From IMG/VR virus record IMGVR_UViG_3300046820_003380, positions 1-37,443 of that record: 37,443 bases of DNA. The stretch is one strand, 5' to 3'. A program made the translations under genes and the position numbers. The notes beneath the pieces were generated by a model, which ran no database searches, had not been told where the DNA came from, and saw only the letters and a list, made by a program, of their open reading frames with translations. This document shows positions 25,096-30,756 of the stretch, one piece after another (within the stretch, counting starts at the first letter, position 1; every line of letters begins with the position of its first letter). The stretch is from a virus.

Positions 25096-25485
25096 AACTG
25101 ATTTTATTTTAACCCCTTTTCCTTTCTTTTTTAAAGTTACTTCTTGTTCGTTGGGGTAAAGAATATTATTATGTATTGTTTGGAAAAAGTCAATTTGCGA
25201 TTTATCGGCAATTACTGTAACCAAGAAAGTATCATCTCCGATTCCTGTAACATAACTATGTGATGAAAGTAAGTCTTTTTTATTTGGGCTATAATGAGAA
25301 CCCAGTTCTTCCAAATCAATATCTTCTTTTGAATCTGCCTTTAAAATTCTATATAGTGTAATTTTTTCAGGTAAAGATTCAATGTAATCCATTAAATTTT
25401 TTAATTCTGAATCAATGTCCTCACCCGAAAAATCCATCATTTCAAGGGTGTCCTTCAGGTCTGATATTTGTTTCTTTGAAAACAT
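25075..25485 (-). CDS. Possible ADP-ribosyltransferase-fold protein
   Basis: 136 residues. The C-terminal two thirds follow the pattern of short phage R-S-E class ADP-ribosyltransferases: LYRILKA with R46, then LGSHYSPNKKDLL (about 61-73), a strand FLVTVIADKSQIDFFQTI, and YPNEQEVTLKKKGKGVKI with an E-Q-E triad at 113-115. This resembles the R...S...ExE layout of the Alt/VIP2 type, where the ExE residues bind and activate the target and NAD ribose. The target cannot be told; T4 Alt modifies host RNA polymerase. The N-terminal 40 residues are helical. It overlaps the upstream M23 gene by one base (TAATG). An alternative is a non-catalytic relative. Confidence 0.5.
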   Translation of the reverse strand: MFSKKQISDLKDTLEMMDFSGEDIDSELKNLMDYIESLPEKITLYRILKADSKEDIDLEELGSHYSPNKKDLLSSHSYVTGIGDDTFLVTVIADKSQIDFFQTIHNNILYPNEQEVTLKKKGKGVKIKSVKKIKVA

Positions 25486-26246
25486 TATGCTTTGGTAAAA
25501 AGTTTTGTAATTGCGTCAGCAATTGCTTTTTCGGGAGCACTTAATTTTTTATTTTTCAATAAATCTGAAGCAGAAGACTTAACATCTGAAAAGCTTAAAT
25601 CATTTTTTTTATCAAAATTAAAACTTCCTGAAGATTTTCCTATAATTGCTCCAGTTGATGGCGCATTACTCTTTGTATCAACATCTAATTGAGACTGGTT
25701 ACCTGAAACTTTTTCTTTTTTGGGGGATGAAAACCCTTTTGGTTTACTATAATCCGATGATAATAATTTATCGATATGTTTTCCGTAAGGTAATCCAACA
25801 TGCACATGAGTACCTTTACTTTTTCCCCATTCAGAGACTTCCCCAATTAAATCCCCGATATCGACTTTATCACCGACCGATACCACAACATTTTTTAAAT
25901 GAGTGTAAAAAATATTAGGAAACCCATCTTCACCCTTTACTGTCACTTGTGTCCCATATATTTTACCTGAATTTTTTCCAGTATTATACACTTTTGAAAC
26001 CGTTCCTTTAGTTATGGCGTACCATTTTGTTCCGGCAGGTGCAAATAAATCCCAAGCATTATCTGATTGCCAATTTCCAAGGGCTCTTGACTGGTGATAT
26101 TTTGGTCCATTTTGTATGTCACCTTTAAAATTTGACAATACCCTAACCTCTCTCTCGGTAATAATTGATTCATTTAATGGTTCTTCACCCATTAATTCTC
26201 TGTATCTATTGATTTCAGTAATTAATTTTTTTTTCATTTCAGACAT
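25485..26246 (-). CDS. M23-family (LytM-like) peptidase, variant active site
   Basis: 253 residues. Residues about 55-155 follow the M23 peptidoglycan endopeptidase fold: DLFAPAGTKWYAITKGTVSK, then FYTHLKNVVVSVGDKVDIGD, then GTHVHVGLPYG. The Asp ligand is D66, the catalytic His H116, and the HxH motif H147/H149. The usual first ligand His of HxxxD is D62 here, so zinc binding may be altered or the enzyme inactive. The N-terminus carries ITEINRYRELMG...LNE-S, a leader-like segment with an LxE processing motif also seen in other proteins here, which suggests packaging into the head or virion. The C-terminus (160-253) is low complexity, then helical. The divergent gene begins 17 bp away. Confidence 0.8.
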   Translation of the reverse strand: MSEMKKKLITEINRYRELMGEEPLNESIITEREVRVLSNFKGDIQNGPKYHQSRALGNWQSDNAWDLFAPAGTKWYAITKGTVSKVYNTGKNSGKIYGTQVTVKGEDGFPNIFYTHLKNVVVSVGDKVDIGDLIGEVSEWGKSKGTHVHVGLPYGKHIDKLLSSDYSKPKGFSSPKKEKVSGNQSQLDVDTKSNAPSTGAIIGKSSGSFNFDKKNDLSFSDVKSSASDLLKNKKLSAPEKAIADAITKLFTKA

Positions 26247-26250
26247 GATA

Positions 26251-26262
26251 TATTTATAAATA
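26251..26262. promoter_or_regulatory. Palindromic late-type motif between divergent genes
   Basis: TATTTATAAATA reads almost the same on both strands and lies within the 17-bp gap between the M23 gene (leftward) and the zinc-finger gene (rightward). The same arrangement occurs at 36791-36802. Confidence 0.4.
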
Positions 26263-26263
26263 C

Positions 26264-27022
26264 ATGGATAAGTTAATTAAAATCGTACCAAGAATTGCAA
26301 AAAGATTCAAGTCTTCAAATTTAACAGATATCTACCATCTTTTTTTGGTTGATGATTTCTTGAGACAAATATCAAAAAGTATCCAACCTGTAGATGTAGT
26401 TAGATTATGTTTTTTAGTCAAGTGTTATAAAGATGGAAGGGAACTTAAACCTTTTAGTGAGATACTTTTAACTGATTTATTCACATTTAGTATTATCGAA
26501 GTTGGCTCAGAGCATTCAACAGTAACTTGTGATAATTGCAATGGTGATGGTCAAATTGACTGTAGTGATTGTCAAGGAACTGGAAGACAAGATTGTTATG
26601 ATTGTGATGGAACAGGTGAGGATGATGAAAATAATACTTGCCAAACCTGTGATGGAGAAGGGGCAGATAATTGTGAAACTTGTAGTGGTGAAGGATACGA
26701 AACTTGTGATTATTGTGACGGAAGTGGAGAAGTAGAAGATAGTAACTATACTGACTACGAACTCAAATATTACGCATCAATAGAAAAAGAAGTTTTTAAT
26801 TACTTGGAACTTTTAGATGAAGAAGAGGAGATAAAACAGGACACTGGAAGAATTTTTAAAATGAATGGATATACTTTATATTTGGGTAAGAAATTTTATA
26901 GTACGGACTCAAATTATCCTGAGCGTCTTGGAGATACTCTATTCAAGCAACTAAATCGTACTCCTGATTTTGAAAGAAAAAACGATGGAGAAATAAGAGA
27001 TGAAGAGTTGTTTTATTTTTAA
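26264..27022 (+). CDS. DnaJ-type zinc-finger protein without J domain
   Basis: 252 residues. Residues 89-157 hold six successive CxxC motifs, each followed by a Gly/Asp pair (CDNCNGDG, CSDCQGTG, CYDCDGTG, CQTCDGEG, CETCSGEG, CDYCDGSG), the cysteine-rich zinc-finger pattern of DnaJ, which normally has four. There is no HPD J domain, so it cannot stimulate DnaK in the usual way. The first 85 residues are mostly helical; after the finger comes an acidic helix (LNYLELLDEEEE-like) and a mixed C-terminus. Such stand-alone fingers act as disulfide isomerase-like or chaperone modules; the partner is unknown. The start lies 2 nt after the palindromic TATTTATAAATA motif. Confidence 0.8.
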   Translation: MDKLIKIVPRIAKRFKSSNLTDIYHLFLVDDFLRQISKSIQPVDVVRLCFLVKCYKDGRELKPFSEILLTDLFTFSIIEVGSEHSTVTCDNCNGDGQIDCSDCQGTGRQDCYDCDGTGEDDENNTCQTCDGEGADNCETCSGEGYETCDYCDGSGEVEDSNYTDYELKYYASIEKEVFNYLELLDEEEEIKQDTGRIFKMNGYTLYLGKKFYSTDSNYPERLGDTLFKQLNRTPDFERKNDGEIRDEELFYF

Positions 27023-27636
27023 ATAATCAAATTTCCAACGGATTCCCCATCCACAACCATCTCTTCTTTAAACTCTTGGGTAAATTCTTCACCTTTCATA
27101 AAATCACTTGGAATTTCACTGAAAACCCAGTCCAAAACCATAATTGAAACAAGTTGTTCTTGAATGTCATAAATTGGAACTGCGGCCGTTGCCTGACTTC
27201 CAAATTTTCTAAAAAGAGCCTTTGTTGCAACATCCTCAATATTCTCACAATCTGTATAGAACATACTTTCAGATAAAGTATTTTTAATAAACCAAGTATA
27301 GTGACTAACGAATATATGTTGGAGGTGGTCCGATGTTCTTTCAAGTCCATCTGAACATCTTTCAAATGTTACCGATGCTTTTTGCATTGGTGAATTTGTA
27401 TAGAATATTCCTCCGTTATGGAATTGAATTATATAGATTCTGTCTGCGTGATATTTTCTTCTAATTTCTTTTAATGTGAAATGAACAAGTTCGTCCTTTT
27501 CAATTTGTTTGATAAGTTTTTTCTTTGACGAATTTTCATTTCGTTTTTCCCAAAACTTTTTAAAATACCCTGCCGCAATTAGTGCCACAACTATCGATGT
27601 AATCGAGGTAATTAAGAGCTCAATAATATTCTCCAA
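27019..27636 (-). CDS. Membrane-anchored GAF-like protein
   Basis: 205 residues. One N-terminal transmembrane helix (about 6-26, LLITSITSIVVALIAAGYF) is followed by a basic Lys-rich linker. Residues 45-190 resemble a GAF/PAS-type sensor domain, with RKYHADRIYIIQFHNGGIFY and AAVPIYDIQEQLVSIMVLDW. This architecture occurs in other large phages and its ligand is unknown. The start codon must be TTG at 27636: an in-frame stop lies two codons upstream and no ATG precedes the domain. It overlaps the convergent zinc-finger gene by 4 bp. Confidence 0.7.
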   Translation of the reverse strand: MENIIELLITSITSIVVALIAAGYFKKFWEKRNENSSKKKLIKQIEKDELVHFTLKEIRRKYHADRIYIIQFHNGGIFYTNSPMQKASVTFERCSDGLERTSDHLQHIFVSHYTWFIKNTLSESMFYTDCENIEDVATKALFRKFGSQATAAVPIYDIQEQLVSIMVLDWVFSEIPSDFMKGEEFTQEFKEEMVVDGESVGNLII

Positions 27637-27701
27637 GACTTATTAAATTTTAAAGTTTAAGTAAAAGATACAATTAATAAATATTGCAAAAATCACAAAA
27701 A

Positions 27702-27722
27702 AAAGGGACAAAATGTCCCTTT
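27702..27722 (-). terminator. Terminator of the secreted-protein gene
   Basis: AAAGGGACA-AAA-TGTCCCTTT, followed on the minus strand by eight T. The stem-loop is identical to that at 3350-3370. T-rich sequence on both sides makes it potentially bidirectional. Confidence 0.8.
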
Positions 27723-27746
27723 ACTTTTTTTTAATTTAACCGCCAA

Positions 27747-28130
27747 CTATCTGTAAATTACTCCATAAATTATACATACATCGTCATATTCGATGATGAT
27801 AAGATTTGCGTTATCTCCACCATACATATAAAATTTACATCTCTTTCTATTATCATCAACAGCATACCAATAATACCCATTTCCATCTTCAGTTGTATAT
27901 TCAGGTTTTAAAGTTTGGTAATACTGAATATCCTCGGTGAAGATGGTAATTTCATTATTATCAATTTTAATCGGAATATTGTCAGTTATCTGTTTTGTTT
28001 CACCCCAAGTAAATTTTTGACCAGCATTATCTCTGTATCCTATAGCAAGACTTGTCGCATTCGCCCAAACTTGTGAGAAAGAAATTGTTGTTAGTAACGC
28101 TAGAATTAGCGTAAGGATTGTTTTTTTCAT
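27747..28130 (-). CDS. Small secreted or periplasmic protein
   Basis: 127 residues. A clear Sec signal peptide (MKKTILTLILALLTTISFSQ) has the Ser-Phe-Ser-Gln end common in Bacteroidetes, so cleavage is probably just before Gln20. The mature part is beta-rich with many aromatic residues (GYYWYAVDDNRKRCKFYMYG, ANLIIIEYDDVCIIYGVIYR) and two Cys that could form a disulfide. No family recognised. Phages use such proteins for envelope modification or superinfection exclusion; that is only a possibility here. It has its own terminator and lies just after the tRNA-Arg gene in the same direction, perhaps sharing its transcript. Confidence 0.7.
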   Translation of the reverse strand: MKKTILTLILALLTTISFSQVWANATSLAIGYRDNAGQKFTWGETKQITDNIPIKIDNNEITIFTEDIQYYQTLKPEYTTEDGNGYYWYAVDDNRKRCKFYMYGGDNANLIIIEYDDVCIIYGVIYR

Positions 28131-28144
28131 TTTAATTTAAAAAG

Positions 28145-28218
28145 TACTCCCGAAGGGATTCGAACCCCTGACCAGCAGATTAGAAATCTGCGGCTCTGTC
28201 CAGCTGAGCTACGGGAGC
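28145..28218 (-). tRNA. tRNA-Arg (anticodon UCU)
   Basis: On the minus strand: acceptor GCTCCCG with CGGGAGT (first pair G-U), D-arm GCTC...GAGC, anticodon stem GCAGA/TCTGC with loop TTTCTAA (anticodon TCT), T-arm AGGGG-TTCGAAT-CCCTT (last pair G-U), discriminator A. CCA is not encoded. It reads AGA, a frequent Arg codon in these AT-rich genes. Confidence 0.95.
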
Positions 28219-28225
28219 ATATATT

Positions 28226-28239
28226 AGAACAGGCGTTCT
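28226..28239. repeat. 14-bp repeat, left copy of an inverted pair
   Basis: AGAACAGGCGTTCT, the exact reverse complement of 28632-28645. Each copy is itself an imperfect palindrome (AGAAC...GTTCT). The pair flanks the gene at 28252-28605 between the two tRNA genes. Confidence 0.8.
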
Positions 28240-28251
28240 ATGTTTATATAT

Positions 28252-28605
28252 TTATTTTATGATTTGTTTTTTCGCACCTACAATATCAAAGTAAGTGTCT
28301 ATTAATTTATCTATTCTTGAGTCGGTATAAGATTTTGAACTTTCCAAAATACCTTTATCCATCTCATGAATGTCACCTCGCATTTCTCGAAATTGACCCC
28401 AAACATCATCAAATCGTTTATCAATATGCTGCGTCATATCTCTTGAACTTGAGTAAAATTCTCGTGGCATTTCATCTAATTTTTGTTGAAGTATCTCAAT
28501 ACTTCTTTGTTGGTTTTTAATCTTAAGCAAACCCCAAATAACTATGGCAACAAAAGCCGCCGCAACTATCGAGAGCATACCCAAAACGAAATACATAGTT
28601 TCCAT
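28252..28605 (-). CDS. Membrane-anchored coiled-coil protein
   Basis: 117 residues. An N-terminal transmembrane helix (about 5-27, YFVLGMLSIVAAAFVAIVIW) with few preceding residues suggests an N-out signal anchor. The rest is a long charged helix with heptad-like spacing (QRSIEILQQKLDEMPREFYS, IDKRFDDVWGQFREMRGDIH). The pattern resembles phage proteins with Rz-like or membrane-tethered coiled coils, but no identity can be given. It lies between tRNA-Met and tRNA-Arg, flanked by a 14-bp inverted repeat pair. Confidence 0.65.
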   Translation of the reverse strand: METMYFVLGMLSIVAAAFVAIVIWGLLKIKNQQRSIEILQQKLDEMPREFYSSSRDMTQHIDKRFDDVWGQFREMRGDIHEMDKGILESSKSYTDSRIDKLIDTYFDIVGAKKQIIK

Positions 28606-28631
28606 TTTATTATCTCCTTTATTTATGTCAA

Positions 28632-28645
28632 AGAACGCCTGTTCT
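28632..28645. repeat. 14-bp repeat, right copy of an inverted pair
   Basis: AGAACGCCTGTTCT, the exact reverse complement of 28226-28239. It lies 2 nt from the tRNA-Met 3' end. Confidence 0.8.
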
Positions 28646-28647
28646 AG

Positions 28648-28721
28648 TGCATCTTGTAGGATTCGAACCTACGACCTTCTCGTTATGAGCGAGCTTCTCT
28701 AACCGTCTGAGATAAAGATGC
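28648..28721 (-). tRNA. tRNA-Met (anticodon CAU)
   Basis: On the minus strand: acceptor GCATCTT with AAGATGC (seven pairs), D-arm TCTC...GAGA, anticodon loop CTCATAA (anticodon CAT), T-arm GTAGG-TTCGAAT-CCTAC, discriminator A, no encoded CCA. The outer anticodon-stem pair is mismatched (G-A). A paired first acceptor base (G-C) argues against an initiator tRNA; an Ile tRNA with modified CAU cannot be excluded. The 5' 39 nt are also the last codons of the HNH gene. Confidence 0.93.
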
Positions 28722-29276
28722 TTGTTTAATCCATTTCCTTACCGCATTATCCGATACTCCATATTCTCTACCAACTGCACTGTATCCTTGTTCTTTCACT
28801 TTTTCAATAATAACATCTATATCCGGTCTGTCAACTTTTCTAAGGTTTTTTTGGTTACAAGATTGACATCTCTTACCCCACTTACTTATTTCACAACCAC
28901 AATCAATACAGTTATTTATTTTTGGTTTTACAAAGTTAATCCATCTTTCACTTTGTTCCAAATTAAATTCAGATATTTTTTTTCTAACTTTATCCAATTC
29001 TAAGTCAGGAAAGTGAGTTTCTCTATGACAATTTGCGCATAAAACTTGGCATTTCTCAAACTCAGTCATTATAAATTCCATACTAGAATTTGAAAGTTTC
29101 CTTTGGTCTAATTGAGCCTCTTTACTATCCCTCTCTATGTGGTGAAATTCTAAAACCGCTAAATTTTTATCATACCCACAAATTTCACATTTACCACCTC
29201 TCAAATTTATCAAATGCATTTTTCTTTTTAATGCTCTGATAATTTGATACTCATAAGTATTTCTTTGTTTTTTCAT
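28683..29276 (-). CDS. HNH endonuclease with zinc ribbon and HTH, 3' end inside a tRNA
   Basis: 197 residues. HNH core: CEICGYDKNLAVLEFHHIER (about 30-49) and CQVLCANCHRETHF, with four Cys for structural zinc and the His pair of the active site. A second zinc ribbon follows (CIDCGCEISKWGKRCQSC, about 118-135), then a helix-turn-helix (AVGREYGVSDNAVRKWI, about 168-184). The layout suits a free-standing homing or nicking endonuclease. The last 12 codons and the stop lie within tRNA-Met, so the protein's C-terminus reads the tRNA sequence. This suggests insertion just beside the tRNA. The motif TATTTATAGT is at 29300-29291. Confidence 0.88.
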   Translation of the reverse strand: MKKQRNTYEYQIIRALKRKMHLINLRGGKCEICGYDKNLAVLEFHHIERDSKEAQLDQRKLSNSSMEFIMTEFEKCQVLCANCHRETHFPDLELDKVRKKISEFNLEQSERWINFVKPKINNCIDCGCEISKWGKRCQSCNQKNLRKVDRPDIDVIIEKVKEQGYSAVGREYGVSDNAVRKWIKQASLSQTVREARS

Positions 29277-29331
29277 AATATTAACCTTTAACTATAAATA
29301 TTATGAAATTATTCAGAATTTATATTATGAG

Positions 29332-29544
29332 TTAGATTTTTCCATCTTCAAAATCTTTTGATAAAACTATTTCCATTGTCTTATCTTGGATGTAGGTAGA
29401 ATTATACTTAAAATCTTTCCAATTGTCAAAATCTTTTAGGTCCTCGATAACTTTTTCGTGAACCATAACAAATCCTTCAGGTATACTACCTGTTAGTTTG
29501 TAGTAGTTTGCTTTCTTTATTTTATCTTTAATATCCTCCGTCAC
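29332..29544 (-). CDS. Small unknown protein, GTG start, leaderless
   Basis: 70 residues (TEDIKDKIKKANYYKLTGSI, then PEGFVMVHEKVIEDLKDFDN, ending SKDFEDGKI), acidic and mostly helical, not recognised. The GTG at 29544 lies 5 nt after a TATATTTG promoter element, giving a near-leaderless transcript. It is divergent from the HNH gene at 29629 and probably expressed early. Confidence 0.6.
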   Translation of the reverse strand: MTEDIKDKIKKANYYKLTGSIPEGFVMVHEKVIEDLKDFDNWKDFKYNSTYIQDKTMEIVLSKDFEDGKI

Positions 29545-29549
29545 GAGTA

Positions 29550-29579
29550 CAAATATAAGGCAAAAAAACTATTTATCAA
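29550..29579 (-). promoter_or_regulatory. Host-type promoter, leftward
   Basis: Minus strand TTG (29579-29577), 19-bp spacer, TATATTTG (29557-29550), then 5 nt to the GTG start codon. Confidence 0.65.
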
Positions 29580-29591
29580 ATGAAAATAAAT

Positions 29592-29622
29592 TTGAATTTC
29601 ACAATTCCTTTTTTTACATTTG
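29592..29622 (+). promoter_or_regulatory. Host-type promoter, rightward
   Basis: TTG (29592-29594), exactly 20 bp, TACATTTG (29615-29622), then 6 nt to the ATG at 29629. It fits the TTG-N20-TAnnTTTG consensus with the same spacing as the tmRNA promoter. Confidence 0.75.
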
Positions 29623-29628
29623 TTATAA

Positions 29629-30117
29629 ATGAACGTAGGAGTTTTAGTTTTAAATTCAGATTATTCACCCATTAATGTTACAAGCTTTAAAAGGGGTTTT
29701 AACCTTGTTTTTAAGGGTAAAGCCGAAGTTGTGCAATCAACAGGTGAACCAATAACAACTTATCTTGGTGAGTTTCTAAGACCCATTATTATTCGATTAC
29801 TTGATTATATTCATTACAGACCCAAAAAAATAAGTGTCTCTAAGAATAGAATTATTAAAAGGGATAAGTTCAGATGTGTATATTGTGGAAGTCAGAAACA
29901 TCTAACCATTGACCACGTTATTCCAAAATCAAAAGGAGGACAAAATACTTGGTCCAATATGGTAACGTGTTGTTCAAAATGTAATTGTAAAAAAGGGGAT
30001 AGGTCCCCTGAAGAAGCCGGACTAAAGTCCGTTTACCCAAAGGAGCCCACCATGTTTCAAGATGTTATCAGTAGTGAGCTCCTTCAGGCTTGGGAATTAT
30101 TTAAATCGGGATTTTAA
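29629..30117 (+). CDS. HNH endonuclease
   Basis: 162 residues. The N-terminal 70 residues (VLVLNSDYSPINVTSFKRGF, then VFKGKAEVV) are typical of a widespread short HNH family in Bacteroidetes and phages. HNH core: RCVYCGSQKHLTIDHVIPKS with KGGQNTWSNMVTCCSKCN, with two CxxC pairs for zinc and DH as catalytic motif. Roles in the family include homing and helping terminase cleavage; neither can be assigned here. A strong host-type promoter lies 6 nt before the ATG, so the mRNA is probably leaderless and early. It is convergent with the gene ending at 30114 (4-bp overlap). Confidence 0.9.
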   Translation: MNVGVLVLNSDYSPINVTSFKRGFNLVFKGKAEVVQSTGEPITTYLGEFLRPIIIRLLDYIHYRPKKISVSKNRIIKRDKFRCVYCGSQKHLTIDHVIPKSKGGQNTWSNMVTCCSKCNCKKGDRSPEEAGLKSVYPKEPTMFQDVISSELLQAWELFKSGF

Positions 30118-30740
30118 CCTTCTTTTTCTTCTTGTGCCTTTGAGATGAGGTCTTTAACCATTTGGACAATCTTCCCTTTTTTATCGTCCATCTTGCCTCC
30201 AATCATTTGCTTGATTATTTTTCCAAGCTTATAACGAAAATCAGGAGTATCGAAATATGAAGCGGTTACAACTTCAAGTGCTGACATAATATCACTTGGT
30301 TCTGATGTATTTGATTTTGCACTTTCAATAACGGCATTAACTAGAACATCAGTTAAGATTTGTGGCTTTAAAAATAAATCACCAAGTTGTTCTTTGCCAA
30401 CTGATTCGAGCTCATTTTTAACGTAATCTTTCATTGAACTGGTAAGACCTAAATCTCTTTCCAAATAATTTAATAATTCTTCTTTAATTTTATCTTCTTG
30501 TCCTCCGAGCAAACTTATTCCTTTTGAGAAAAGCTCCTCATCTGACTCAGTAAGAATTTTCTTTGAGTTTTTGTATGCTTCGGCAAGTTTGAACATTTTT
30601 GAGAAATACTTATCGTAATTTTCTCCAATTAAATGTTTATGTACCTTTTGGTAATTTTCAGTAATTTTGATTACCTTATTTGCTTTATCAACATATTTTG
30701 TTGTAAGCTTCTCTCTGATTGATTCTTGTAAGTTTTTCAT
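30114..30740 (-). CDS. Unknown helical protein, possible packaged virion protein
   Basis: 208 residues from the ATG at 30740. An earlier in-frame ATG at 30779 would overlap the upstream gene by 23 bp, whereas the chosen start has an A/T-rich leader and yields MKNLQE-SIREKL, with an LxE motif of prohead-protease type. Almost fully helical and Lys/Glu-rich (VIKITENYQKVHKHLIGENY, FSKGISLLGGQEDKIKEELL). About 120-190 has LKPQILTDVLVNAVIESAKS and FRYKLGKIIKQMIGGK. No family recognised. It is the last gene of the run 33907-30114. Confidence 0.6.
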   Translation of the reverse strand: MKNLQESIREKLTTKYVDKANKVIKITENYQKVHKHLIGENYDKYFSKMFKLAEAYKNSKKILTESDEELFSKGISLLGGQEDKIKEELLNYLERDLGLTSSMKDYVKNELESVGKEQLGDLFLKPQILTDVLVNAVIESAKSNTSEPSDIMSALEVVTASYFDTPDFRYKLGKIIKQMIGGKMDDKKGKIVQMVKDLISKAQEEKEG

Positions 30741-30756
30741 TTTTTTATATATTTTA

